A stretch of DNA of 59,938 nt, taken from the NCBI RefSeq assembly GCF_029269835.1, contig NZ_JARJBB010000025.1:1-59938 (forward strand), given 5' to 3'. Every line of letters starts with the position of its first letter. The first letter of the stretch is position 1. The notes beneath the pieces were generated by a model. The model was not told the DNA's origin, did no database searches, and was given only the letters and a program-made list of their open reading frames with translations. Origin of the DNA: Streptomyces tropicalis. GTDB lineage: Bacteria > Actinomycetota > Actinomycetes > Streptomycetales > Streptomycetaceae. The translations under genes and the position numbers were made by a program. Positions 31,416-39,179 of this stretch are shown here, piece after piece.

Positions 31416-32543
31416 ATGGCAGGAACCGACCGCGAGAAGGCGCTCGACGCCGCACTCGCACAGATTGAACGGCAGTTCGGCAAGGGCGCGGTCATGCGCA
31501 TGGGCGAGCGGTCCAGGGAGCCCATCGAGGTCATCTCGACCGGCTCGACCGCGCTCGACGTGGCCCTCGGCGTCGGTGGCCTGCCCCGCGGCCGGGTGGT
31601 GGAGATCTACGGCCCGGAGTCCTCCGGCAAGACGACGCTCACCCTGCACGCCGTGGCCAACGCGCAGAAAGCCGGTGGCCAGGTCGCCTTCGTGGACGCG
31701 GAGCACGCCCTCGACCCCGAGTACGCGAAGAAGCTCGGCGTCGACATCGACAACCTCATCCTGTCCCAGCCGGACAACGGCGAGCAGGCCCTGGAGATCG
31801 TGGACATGCTGGTCCGCTCCGGCGCCCTCGACCTCATCGTCATCGACTCCGTCGCCGCGCTCGTCCCGCGCGCCGAGATCGAGGGCGAGATGGGCGACAG
31901 CCACGTCGGTCTGCAGGCCCGTCTGATGAGCCAGGCCCTGCGGAAGATCACCAGCGCGCTCAACCAGTCCAAGACCACGGCGATCTTCATCAACCAGCTC
32001 CGCGAGAAGATCGGCGTGATGTTCGGCTCGCCGGAGACCACGACGGGTGGCCGGGCGCTGAAGTTCTACGCGTCGGTGCGTATCGACATCCGCCGCATCG
32101 AGACCCTGAAGGACGGCACGGAGGCGGTCGGCAACCGCACCCGGTGCAAGGTCGTGAAGAACAAGGTCGCGCCGCCCTTCAAGCAGGCCGAGTTCGACAT
32201 CCTCTACGGCCAGGGCATCAGCCGCGAGGGCGGCCTGATCGACATGGGCGTGGAGCACGGCTTCGTCCGCAAGGCCGGCGCCTGGTACACGTACGAGGGC
32301 GACCAGCTCGGCCAGGGCAAGGAGAACGCGCGCAACTTCCTCAAGGACAACCCCGACCTGGCCAACGAGATCGAGAAGAAGATCAAGGAGAAGCTGGGCG
32401 TCGGCGTGCGGCCGGAGGAGCCGGCCGCGGAGCCGGGTGCGGACGCCGCGGTGTCCACCGGCACGGAGGACGCGGCGAAGACGGCGCCCGCCCCGGCGGC
32501 CGGCAAGGCCACCAAGCCCAAGGCCGCCGCAGCCAAGAGCTGA
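31416..32543 (+). CDS. recA: Recombinase RecA
   Basis: The 375-residue strand-exchange protein and LexA co-protease. Walker A is EIYGPESSGKTT (about 68-79), Walker B region LDLIVIDSVAALVP (about 142), the loop L1 region EIEGEMGDSHVGLQARLMSQ and L2 FINQLREKIGVMFGSPETTT. The C-terminal 45 residues are Ala/Lys/Pro-rich, longer than in E. coli, as usual in Streptomyces. The ATG at 31416 gives the conserved MAGTDREKALDAALAQIERQ start. recX begins 3 nt after the stop. Two DNA-damage promoters lie upstream. Confidence 0.98.
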   Translation: MAGTDREKALDAALAQIERQFGKGAVMRMGERSREPIEVISTGSTALDVALGVGGLPRGRVVEIYGPESSGKTTLTLHAVANAQKAGGQVAFVDAEHALDPEYAKKLGVDIDNLILSQPDNGEQALEIVDMLVRSGALDLIVIDSVAALVPRAEIEGEMGDSHVGLQARLMSQALRKITSALNQSKTTAIFINQLREKIGVMFGSPETTTGGRALKFYASVRIDIRRIETLKDGTEAVGNRTRCKVVKNKVAPPFKQAEFDILYGQGISREGGLIDMGVEHGFVRKAGAWYTYEGDQLGQGKENARNFLKDNPDLANEIEKKIKEKLGVGVRPEEPAAEPGADAAVSTGTEDAAKTAPAPAAGKATKPKAAAAKS

Positions 32544-32546
32544 CCC

Positions 32547-33284
32547 GTGACGCGACGAACCGACTGGGCCGAGTACGCCGCCGGGCACGAGCACACCGAC
32601 GCCGGGGCCGGTGCCCCACGGGGGAGGGGCACCGGCCCCGGCCCGGCCGCGGACGCCGGCGTCGCCGAGGACGGCGGGACACCGGGCCGCCCGAGGCGGC
32701 GCCGGCGCGGCTTCGGCGAGGCGGCTTCGGCCGGGGACAAGGACTCCCCTCCCTCGTCGAGGGCCGGGCGGGAGGAGTCTTCGGGGGACCCGGTGGAGCG
32801 GGCGCGCGCGATCTGCCTGCGCCTGCTCACCGGGACCCCGCGCACCCGCAAGCAGCTCGCGGACGCCCTGCGCAAGCGGGAGATCCCCGACGAGGTGGCG
32901 GAGGAGGTGCTGGCGCGGTTCGAGGAGGTCGGGCTGATCGACGACGGCGCGTTCGCGGACGCGTGGGTGGAGTCCCGGCACCACGGCCGGGGCCTGGCCC
33001 GGCGCGCCCTGGCCCGGGAGCTGCGGACCAAGGGCGTCGACGCGGCCGTGATCGACGAGGCCGTCGCCCAGCTCGACACCGATCAGGAGGAGGCCACGGC
33101 ACGCGAGCTCGTCGCCCGCAAGCTGCGTGCCACCCGCGGCCTCGACCGCGACAAGCGACTGCGCCGCCTTGCGGGCATGCTCGCCCGCAAGGGCTACCCC
33201 GAGGGCGTGGCCCTGCGGGTGGTCCGGCAGGCCCTGGAGGAAGAGGGCGAGGACCCGGACTTCCTCGGGGACGACGGATACTGA
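32547..33284 (+). CDS. recX: RecA regulator RecX
   Basis: A 245-residue regulator that binds the RecA filament and restrains its activity. The conserved triple three-helix repeats occupy about residues 85-240 (AICLRLLTGTPRTRKQLADA, LIDDGAFADAWVESR, ARRALARELRTKGV). The first 80 residues are Gly/Ala/Arg-rich and poorly conserved. The GTG start lies 3 nt after recA, so both genes are on one mRNA. Its stop is 10 nt from the stop of the convergent rhodanese gene. Confidence 0.92.
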   Translation: MTRRTDWAEYAAGHEHTDAGAGAPRGRGTGPGPAADAGVAEDGGTPGRPRRRRRGFGEAASAGDKDSPPSSRAGREESSGDPVERARAICLRLLTGTPRTRKQLADALRKREIPDEVAEEVLARFEEVGLIDDGAFADAWVESRHHGRGLARRALARELRTKGVDAAVIDEAVAQLDTDQEEATARELVARKLRATRGLDRDKRLRRLAGMLARKGYPEGVALRVVRQALEEEGEDPDFLGDDGY

Positions 33285-33294
33285 CCGGATCCGC

Positions 33295-33723
33295 TCACGC
33301 GGAGGGCGGCGCGTCTTTCTGAGGGGCCGTCACCGGCAGGCCCGCCGCCCTCCACGCCTGGAAGCCGCCGACGAGATCGGTCGCCCGGTGCAGCCCCAGC
33401 CGGTGCAGGGACACGGCGGCCAGACTGGAGGCGTAGCCCTCGTTGCAGATCACGACCACCCGCACCTCGTGATCGGCGGCCTCGGGGAGGCGGTGGCTGC
33501 CCTGCGGGTCCAGCCGCCATTCCAGCTCGTTGCGTTCCACGACGAGGGCGCCGGGGATCAGGCCGTCCCGGTCGCGCAGTGCCGCGTAGCGGATGTCGAC
33601 CAGCAGGGCGTCGCCCGCCGCGTGTGCGGCACGGGCCGCGTCGGGTTCGATCCGCCGGTAGCCGCTGCGGACCCGCTCCAGAAGTTCGTCGATGCCGGTC
33701 GGCCGCGGATCCCGGGCGCTCAC
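33295..33723 (-). CDS. Rhodanese-like sulfurtransferase
   Basis: A 142-residue single-domain rhodanese. The N-terminal part has AGDALLVDIRYAALRDRDG and IPGALVVERNELEW, and the active-site loop V-I-C-N-E-G-Y-A-S-S (Cys about 98) is followed by the C-terminal GGFQAWRAAGLPV typical of the family. It transfers sulfane sulfur to a nucleophile. Its GTG start overlaps the stop of the cysteine dioxygenase gene by 4 nt (GTGA), implying translational coupling and a joint role in cysteine sulfur breakdown. Confidence 0.9.
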   Translation of the reverse strand: MSARDPRPTGIDELLERVRSGYRRIEPDAARAAHAAGDALLVDIRYAALRDRDGLIPGALVVERNELEWRLDPQGSHRLPEAADHEVRVVVICNEGYASSLAAVSLHRLGLHRATDLVGGFQAWRAAGLPVTAPQKDAPPSA

Positions 33724-34253
33724 TGCCAGTGCTCCGGACGCTCGACCTGCTCCAGCCGGAGCACCTGCCCGGCCCGGCTGTAGCGGCGGATCTGCGGCAG
33801 CGGCGGGTAGTAGGCGTGCACGGAGACCGCGTGCCGGTGCGCCGACTCGTTGAGGACCTCGTGGACGTGGTGGTGGCCGAACGAGCGGGCCCGTCCGGCC
33901 GGGAGCCGGCGCGTGCGGTCCACGTCGTCGCTGAGTTCCAGGGTCTTCCAGCCGTCGGTGGGCAGCCGGGCGGCGAGGGAGTGCTCGGTCAGCTCGCCCG
34001 AGGCGGTGAGGAAGGCGCCCAGGGAGTCGGCGTGGTCGTGCCAGCCGGTGCCGCTGCCGGGCGGCCAGCCGATCAGCCAGGCCTCGCTGCCGCCGGGCCC
34101 CTCCAGGCGTACCCAGGTGCGGCCTTCGGGATCGAGGGGGAGCGAGGAGATCAGCTCGGTGTCGGCGGCGGTCCGCCGGACGAAGTCGAGGAGGTCCGCC
34201 TGAGCGGGCGCCTGCGCGGTGGCGGGCGCGGACAGGGAGGGAGAGAGAGACAC
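33720..34253 (-). CDS. Cysteine dioxygenase family protein
   Basis: A 177-residue cupin enzyme of the bacterial cysteine dioxygenase family, which oxidises cysteine to cysteine sulfinate with non-heme iron. The three-histidine iron site is visible: GTGWHDHADSLGAF gives two and FGHHHVHEVLNES the third. The family's C-terminal YSPPLP-like segment is HAYYPPLPQIRRY. The GTG at 34253 was chosen because AGGA lies 8 nt upstream; a GTG at 34259 and longer in-frame extensions exist. It is the first gene of a two-gene operon with rhodanese and is preceded by a cysteine-containing leader peptide (34330-34377). Confidence 0.9.
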   Translation of the reverse strand: MSLSPSLSAPATAQAPAQADLLDFVRRTAADTELISSLPLDPEGRTWVRLEGPGGSEAWLIGWPPGSGTGWHDHADSLGAFLTASGELTEHSLAARLPTDGWKTLELSDDVDRTRRLPAGRARSFGHHHVHEVLNESAHRHAVSVHAYYPPLPQIRRYSRAGQVLRLEQVERPEHWQ

Positions 34254-34273
34254 GTACACCGTCCTGAGGAGTG

Positions 34274-34328
34274 TTCGCCAAAGGCGCGCGGCAGCACGAG
34301 GGCGCGCGCGAGGAGCAAGGAACGCGAA
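34274..34328 (-). promoter_or_regulatory. Stem-loop between leader peptide and cysteine dioxygenase
   Basis: On the minus strand TTCGC (34328-34324 side) can pair with GCGAA (34278-34274). Inside this, GCGCGC (34304-34309) can pair with GCGCGC (34284-34289). The structure begins just after the leader stop codon and ends about 20 nt before the dioxygenase start, where a ribosome stalled on the leader cysteine codons could alter folding. Predicted by eye only. Confidence 0.4.
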
Positions 34329-34329
34329 T

Positions 34330-34377
34330 TCAGCAGGGACGGCGACACACGCAGCCCGCATAGCGGACGAGGTCCAT
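34330..34377 (-). CDS. Cysteine-containing leader peptide upstream of cysteine dioxygenase
   Basis: A 15-codon open frame encodes MDLVRYAGCVCRRPC and stops with TGA. Cysteine codons are at positions 9, 11 and 15, the last being directly before the stop. A near-perfect ribosome-binding site GGAGGG ends 5 nt before the ATG, and a promoter lies about 50 nt upstream. It is in a different frame from the dioxygenase gene, whose start is 76 nt downstream. Cysteine-rich upstream frames are known to act as cysteine sensors for sulfur genes in mycobacteria. By analogy this one probably makes expression of the cysteine dioxygenase-rhodanese operon depend on charged tRNA-Cys. Translation is not shown by sequence alone. 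Confidence 0.75.
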   Translation of the reverse strand: MDLVRYAGCVCRRPC

Positions 34378-34423
34378 ATGGACCCTCCGCCACAGGCGCA
34401 CATCGGTGTCGGTCACGATCCGG

Positions 34424-34452
34424 AGTACACCACGGGGGTGCGGGCCGGTCAA
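34424..34452 (-). promoter_or_regulatory. Promoter of the leader-cysteine dioxygenase-rhodanese operon
   Basis: On the minus strand TTGACC (34452-34447) and TGTACT (34429-34424) are separated by exactly 17 nt, resembling HrdB-type boxes. The predicted start near 34417 gives a 5' leader of about 40 nt before the leader-peptide ATG. Confidence 0.6.
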
Positions 34453-34569
34453 ACAGCCATCAGCATGCGGACACCGCGCGGCGCGGCGCGTGGGGAAGGG
34501 GAGGCCGGACGCGGGGGCACGACCGCCCCGGAGCGGCCGTTCGCACCCCCGTGGAGCGCGGGCGTGCCG

Positions 34570-36171
34570 TCAGCGGGCGCCCGCTTCGGCGTGGGCCGCC
34601 ACGCCGACCGGTCCGCCAAGCGCCGCCTCGGCCGCCGCGTACAGGTCGGCCGGGCGCACGCCGTTCAGCGCCGTGACGAGGTGGCCGTCGGGACGGACCA
34701 GCAGGACGGAGTGCGCGGCCGCGCCCGGGTAGCTCTCGGCAACGAGCAGTTCCGCGGGGCGGGGCAGCGCGGTGACCGCGGCGGCCAGCCGCGGCATCAC
34801 CCCCGCGCTCACCCAGTGCCGCCGCTCCCACACGACGGTGCCCGGCGCGATCAGCACCACCAGCAGGGCCCCGCGGCCCAGCCGTTCCCGCAGCGGTACG
34901 AGGGCGCCGTCCTCCGCGGTGACCGGGACGTCGGCGACCGGAGCACCGACGTCCGTCCCGACGGGCACCTCCGCCTCGACGGGCGCGGGCGCGAGCGGCG
35001 ACCCGTCGTACGTGCCGGGTGCGCCGAGCGGGCCGCGTCCGAGGTGGGCGTCCATCAGCAGCGCGTCGTTCCCACGGGACGCCCCGGGGACGTAGGAGCG
35101 CAGCCCGCCGCCCCCGCGCAGCAGCGGCAGCGTCTGGTCCGCGGCGCGCAGCCGGGCGGCGACGGCGGCCCGTCGTTCCGCCTGGTAGCTGTCCAGGAGG
35201 GCCTCGTGCGCACCGTGGTGCCAGGCGAGGGCGAGCTTCCAGGCGAGGTTGTCGGCGTCCCGGAGACCCTCGGCGAGGCCCTGGGTGCCGAAGGCGCCGA
35301 GGAGGTGTGCCGCGTCCCCGGCGAGGAAGACCCGCCCCGCGCGCCAGCGGCGGGCGAGCCGGTGGTGCACGGTGTGGACGCCGGTGTCCAGCAGTTCGTA
35401 CGCCGGCGTGGGGTCGCCGGTCCAGCCGGTGAGGGTCTCCCGGATGCGGGTGACGAGCAGTTCGGGGGTGACCAGGTCCTTGCCGGGCGGGAGCAGCCAG
35501 TCGAGGCGCCAGACGCCGTCGGGCAGGGGGCGGGCGGTGATCTCGCCCGCCGAGGGGCCGGAGCCGCGCCACGGCGGGGTCCGGTGGAGGAACGCTTCGT
35601 CGGGGCGGGGGAGTTCGGTGCGCAGTGCGGCGACCGCGTGCCGTTCGACGGCCGTGCGGCCGGGGAAGCGGATGTCCTCCAGCTTGCGCACGGTCGACCG
35701 GGGGCCGTCGCAGCCGACGAGGTAACTTCCGCGCCACCAGGTGCCGTTGGGGCCACGGGTGTGGGTCGTGACGCCGGACGGCTCCTGCTCCACGGCGTCC
35801 AGGCGGCTGTCCGTGGCGAGTTCGACGAGCGGCTCGCGGGCGGCGGCGGTGCGCAGGGCACCCGTCAGCACGTGCTGGGCGAGGTGCAGGGGGGCCGATC
35901 CGGGCTCCTCGAAGCGGGTCTCGCGCATCACCTGTTTGCGCCGCAGAGACCGCCATCCGGCCCAGTACGTCCCCGCCTCGCCGAGTGCGGCGCCGGTCAG
36001 GCGCTCGACCAGGGCCGTGGTGTGGTCGTCCAGGACCACCGTGCGTGCGGCGCGCGCCGTGTCCCGGCCGGGCCCCTCGTCCAGGACGACGGACGGCACC
36101 TCCTGGCGTGCCAGCGCCAGGGCGAGCGTGAGCCCGACGGGCCCCGCTCCGACGACGATCACCGGATCCAC
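34570..36171 (-). CDS. FAD-dependent aromatic monooxygenase (PheA/TfdB-type)
   Basis: A 533-residue flavoprotein hydroxylase. The N-terminal Rossmann motif is VIVVGAGPVGLTLALALARQ, the DG motif is LVGCDGPRSTVRK (about 155) and the GD motif is GRVFLAGDAAHLLGAFGTQG (about 270). A C-terminal thioredoxin-like domain (about 400-530) is typical of the phenol-hydroxylase/resorcinol-hydroxylase branch. The substrate is unknown, probably an aromatic compound. The GTG at 36171 starts directly before the FAD motif; an in-frame extension to 36261 is possible. No partner pathway genes are adjacent, so it is probably a stand-alone catabolic or detoxifying enzyme. Confidence 0.87.
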   Translation of the reverse strand: MDPVIVVGAGPVGLTLALALARQEVPSVVLDEGPGRDTARAARTVVLDDHTTALVERLTGAALGEAGTYWAGWRSLRRKQVMRETRFEEPGSAPLHLAQHVLTGALRTAAAREPLVELATDSRLDAVEQEPSGVTTHTRGPNGTWWRGSYLVGCDGPRSTVRKLEDIRFPGRTAVERHAVAALRTELPRPDEAFLHRTPPWRGSGPSAGEITARPLPDGVWRLDWLLPPGKDLVTPELLVTRIRETLTGWTGDPTPAYELLDTGVHTVHHRLARRWRAGRVFLAGDAAHLLGAFGTQGLAEGLRDADNLAWKLALAWHHGAHEALLDSYQAERRAAVAARLRAADQTLPLLRGGGGLRSYVPGASRGNDALLMDAHLGRGPLGAPGTYDGSPLAPAPVEAEVPVGTDVGAPVADVPVTAEDGALVPLRERLGRGALLVVLIAPGTVVWERRHWVSAGVMPRLAAAVTALPRPAELLVAESYPGAAAHSVLLVRPDGHLVTALNGVRPADLYAAAEAALGGPVGVAAHAEAGAR

Positions 36172-36468
36172 GACGCAGCGCCCCCTGCCCGTGTCGGTGT
36201 CCTCGGGGCCGCAGGGGAACAGGAAGGCGGAGCAGGGTGCGCGATCACAGAACGTATGCAACAGACTGGGCGCCGACCGGTCAAGCGGGACTCACGCTCG
36301 GTGCCCCGGGGTGCCCCCTGCGCGCGGTCCCTGCGCCCCCTGCGGCGGACGCCGCCCCGTCCGCGGCGAGGACGATCGACGAGCGGGCCGGGGCACGGGG
36401 TCTCCGTGGACGGCGGAACGGGGCAGCGGCATCCACGCCCCTGCCCCGTCCGGGAGAACCTGCCGGCG
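36172..36468. other. Intergenic region between gluD and the FAD monooxygenase
   Basis: About 300 nt. The less GC-rich segment around 36235-36290 is the likely monooxygenase promoter region, with a minus-strand TTGACC near 36280 and TGCATA 18 nt downstream as weak boxes. I see no gene here. Confidence 0.45.
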
Positions 36469-36507
36469 CCGGACCCGGCCGAAGCCGGACCGCCGGACCG
36501 GGTCCGG
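36469..36507 (-). terminator. Stem-loop directly after gluD
   Basis: CCGGACCCGG (36469-36478) is the perfect inverted complement of CCGGGTCCGG (36498-36507), immediately next to the gluD stop codon. It has no T-run, as is common for Streptomyces terminators and mRNA-stabilising hairpins. Confidence 0.65.
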
Positions 36508-37413
36508 TCAGATCGGCCCGCCCGCGTCCGGCGCCGCGCCGCCCAGGTGGGCCGGGTTGAGGTCCTCGACGTCCTCGGCGGTGAGGACCGCCCCCGTGCT
36601 CCTCTTGCTGCGGCGCAGCCGGCGCTCCAGCCAGGAGGCGCAGCTGGTGAGGATGAGGTTGAGCACGATGTAGATGATGCCCACCACGATGAAGCTCGCC
36701 ACGACGTTGGCGTAGTTGGCCGCGAGGGTGCTGCGCGCGTTCAGCAGTTCCGTGAAGTTCAGAAGGACGCCGCCGAGCGCGGTGTCCTTCACGATGACGA
36801 CCAGCTGGCTGACGATGGCCGGCAGCATGACGGTCACGGCCTGCGGCAGCAGGATGCCGGCCATGGTCTGGCCCTTGCGCAGGCCGATGGCGTAGGCGGC
36901 CTCCGACTGGCCCTTGGGCAGGGCGAGGATGCCGGCCCGCACCACCTCGGCCAGGACCGAGGCGTTGTAGAGCACCAGGCCGGTGACCACCGCGTACAGG
37001 GGGCGGTCCTCGCTGCTGATGTCCGAGTAGCGGACGTAGAGCTCGTTGGCGAAGAGCATCAGCAGCAGCACCGGGATGGCCCGGAAGAACTCGACCACCA
37101 CCGCGGCGGGCGCGCGGACCCACCGGTGGTCGGACAGGCGGGCGATGCCGAAGAGGGCGCCCAGCGGGAGGGCTATCACCATGGCGAGTGCGGCGGCCTT
37201 GAGGGTGTTGAGAAGGCCGGGCACCAGATACGTGGTCCACGCCTCGGAGGTGGTGAAGGGCTGCCACAGGGCCCACTTCAGCTGGCCCTTGTCGTCCATC
37301 ACCTGCCACACCCACCACAGGAGCAGGGCGAGCAGGGCCGCGAAGACGACCGAGAGGACGACGTTGCGCCGCTTGGCCCGCGGGCCGGGGGCGTCGTAGA
37401 GGACGGAGCTCAT
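36508..37413 (-). CDS. gluD: Glutamate ABC transporter permease GluD
   Basis: A 301-residue membrane permease of the amino-acid (HisMQ) ABC family. A basic N-terminus precedes membrane helices starting with VVLSVVFAALLALLLWWVW. The conserved ABC-contact loop EAAYAIGLRKGQTMAGILLPQ (EAA-type) lies near residues 190-210. A hydrophilic tail of 40 residues ends the protein. The ATG overlaps the gluC stop (ATGA), so the two permeases are made together. The order gluA-B-C-D on one strand matches the glutamate uptake locus of S. coelicolor. Confidence 0.9.
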   Translation of the reverse strand: MSSVLYDAPGPRAKRRNVVLSVVFAALLALLLWWVWQVMDDKGQLKWALWQPFTTSEAWTTYLVPGLLNTLKAAALAMVIALPLGALFGIARLSDHRWVRAPAAVVVEFFRAIPVLLLMLFANELYVRYSDISSEDRPLYAVVTGLVLYNASVLAEVVRAGILALPKGQSEAAYAIGLRKGQTMAGILLPQAVTVMLPAIVSQLVVIVKDTALGGVLLNFTELLNARSTLAANYANVVASFIVVGIIYIVLNLILTSCASWLERRLRRSKRSTGAVLTAEDVEDLNPAHLGGAAPDAGGPI

Positions 37414-38078
37414 CGCTTCACCGCCAGTCGCTTGCCGAGCCAGCCGAGGAGGAGGCCGACCGGCAGGGTCAGGACCACGAAACCGAAGGCGAACACGGCG
37501 CCGATGGCGAGCGTCTGGGCCTCGTTCTCGATCATGGTCTTCATCAGGGTGGCGGCCTCGGCGACGCCGATCGCCGCGGCCACGGTGGTGTTCTTGGTCA
37601 GCGCGATCAGGACGTTGGCCAGCGGGCCCACGACCGCCCGGAAGGCCTGCGGCAGCACGATCAGCCGCAGCGACTGACTGAAGCTCAGGCCGATCGCCCG
37701 GGCCGCCTCGGCCTGCCCGACGGGCACGGTGTTGATGCCCGAGCGCAGCGCCTCGCAGACGAACGCGGCGGTGTAGGCGACGAGTCCGAGCACCGCCAGC
37801 CGGAAGCCCTGGACGGCGAAGTTGTCGGCCGCGCCCAGGGTCACGCCGAAGATGTTGGCGAGGCCGAGGGAGGAGAAGACGATGATGACCGTCAGGGGGA
37901 TGTTCCGGACGATGTTGACGTAGGCGGTGCCGAACCCGCGCATGACCGGGACCGGGCTGACCCGCATCGCGGCCAGCAGGGTGCCCCAGACCAGGGAGCC
38001 CACGGCGGAGAAGACGGTGAGCTTCACCGTCATCCAGAACGCCCCTAGGACGTCGTAACCTTGAAGAAAGTCGAACAC
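37410..38078 (-). CDS. gluC: Glutamate ABC transporter permease GluC
   Basis: A 222-residue permease with about five membrane helices and the family loop AEAARAIGLSFSQSLRLIVL near residues 125-145. It pairs with GluD to form the membrane channel for glutamate import driven by GluA. A 123-nt spacer with a very stable hairpin separates it from gluB, while its stop overlaps the gluD start. Confidence 0.9.
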   Translation of the reverse strand: MFDFLQGYDVLGAFWMTVKLTVFSAVGSLVWGTLLAAMRVSPVPVMRGFGTAYVNIVRNIPLTVIIVFSSLGLANIFGVTLGAADNFAVQGFRLAVLGLVAYTAAFVCEALRSGINTVPVGQAEAARAIGLSFSQSLRLIVLPQAFRAVVGPLANVLIALTKNTTVAAAIGVAEAATLMKTMIENEAQTLAIGAVFAFGFVVLTLPVGLLLGWLGKRLAVKR

Positions 38079-38120
38079 GATCTCCCGCGCTTCCGGGTGT
38101 GTGGCGTACGAGGAGGGCGT

Positions 38121-38160
38121 GGCGCGCCGCCGCCGTGATCGCGGCGGGCGGCGGCGCGCC
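38121..38160 (-). other. Intercistronic hairpin between gluB and gluC
   Basis: Two perfectly complementary 14-nt arms, GGCGCGCCGCCGCC (38121-38134) and its inverse (38147-38160), are separated by 12 nt. The hairpin is inside the operon, downstream of the binding-protein gene. Such structures often stabilise the upstream mRNA or partly stop transcription, giving more binding protein than permease. Confidence 0.85.
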
Positions 38161-38201
38161 CGTGGACCCTGCGGCCCCTGCGGGTGCCGGGGAGCCCTGG
38201 G

Positions 38202-39035
38202 CTACTTGACGATCTGGCCGATCTTCGGCGCCGGCTCGTTCTTGTAGTCCGCCGGGCCGAAGTTCTTCTTCACCGCGGCGGCCCAGGAGCCGTCCTTGAC
38301 CATCTTCTCGAGCGCGGTGTTGATCTTGTTGACGGTCGCGGTGTCGCCCTTCTTGACGCCGATCCCGTAGTTCTCGTTGCTCAGCTTCAGGCCGGCGAGC
38401 TTGAACTGGCCCTTGTACTTGTCCTGCGCGGCGAAGCCCGCGAGGATCGAGTCGTCGGTGGTGACCGCGTCCACGGCGCCGGTCTGCAGACCCGCGATGC
38501 ACTCCGAGTAGCCGCTGTACTGCTGGAGCTGGGCATGCGGGGCGATCGTCTTGGTGATGTTCTGCGCGGAGGTCGACCCCGTCACGGAACACAGCTTCTT
38601 GCCGTTGAGGTCCTTACCCTTGATGATCTTCGCGTTCTTCTTCACCAGCAGGTCCTGGTGGGCCAGCAGGTACGGGCCGGCGAAGTCGACCTTCTGCTTG
38701 CGCTCGTCGGTGATCGAGTAGGTGGCGACGATGAACTTCACGTCGCCGCGGGCGAGCGCGTTCTCCCGGTCGGCGCTCTTGGTCTCGACGAACTCGATCT
38801 GGTTCGGCTTGTAGCCGAGCTGCTTGGCGACGTACGTGGCGACGTCCACGTCGAAGCCGGAGAAGGAGCCGTCGGGCTGCTTCAGGCCGAGACCGGGCTG
38901 GTCGTACTTGATGCCGACCTTGATCTTGTCGCCGGAGGCGCCGCCGCCGTTCTTGCCGTTCGAGCTGCACGCCGTCGCCGAGACGGTGAGGGCGAGCACG
39001 ACGGCCGCGGCGGCGGTGACCTTGCGGAGCTTCAT
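38202..39035 (-). CDS. gluB: Glutamate-binding lipoprotein GluB
   Basis: A 277-residue extracytoplasmic solute-binding protein (SBP_bac_3 family). The signal peptide MKLRKVTAAAAVVLALTVS ends at the lipobox TATAC-like ATAC (Cys about 24), which anchors the protein to the membrane. Ligand-domain segments include SGFDVDVATYVAKQLGY, VKFIVATYSITDERK and GAVDAVTTDDSIL. The ATG at 39035 has AAGGA 8 nt upstream; an in-frame ATG at 39044 is less well placed. GluB captures glutamate for GluCD/GluA and is flanked by stable hairpins on both sides of its gene. Confidence 0.93.
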   Translation of the reverse strand: MKLRKVTAAAAVVLALTVSATACSSNGKNGGGASGDKIKVGIKYDQPGLGLKQPDGSFSGFDVDVATYVAKQLGYKPNQIEFVETKSADRENALARGDVKFIVATYSITDERKQKVDFAGPYLLAHQDLLVKKNAKIIKGKDLNGKKLCSVTGSTSAQNITKTIAPHAQLQQYSGYSECIAGLQTGAVDAVTTDDSILAGFAAQDKYKGQFKLAGLKLSNENYGIGVKKGDTATVNKINTALEKMVKDGSWAAAVKKNFGPADYKNEPAPKIGQIVK

Positions 39036-39093
39036 GGTGAACATCCTTGGTGAGTGAGGGTTGCGGCCGTCGGGGCCGGAAGACGGGGCGTCG

Positions 39094-39119
39094 GGCCGCA
39101 CGGCCCGCGCCGTGCGGCC
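39094..39119 (-). other. Intercistronic hairpin between gluA and gluB
   Basis: GGCCGCACGG (39094-39103) pairs perfectly with CCGTGCGGCC (39110-39119) around a 6-nt loop, in the 144-nt gap between gluA and gluB. With the hairpin after gluB, it brackets the gluB message. Confidence 0.75.
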
Positions 39120-39179
39120 GGGCCGCGGGGGCCGCGGCGCCGGTCAGGGGGCGGCGGCGCGGCCGTGCGCGGCGGACCG

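Noticed and set aside
33638..33662. tRNA T-arm-like sequence GGGTTCGATCC
   Set aside because: It lies inside the rhodanese coding sequence and no acceptor, D or anticodon arms surround it.
34254..34403. In-frame N-terminal extension of cysteine dioxygenase
   Set aside because: The extension is Arg/Ala-rich with no family similarity, and a better-supported leader peptide occupies this stretch in another frame.
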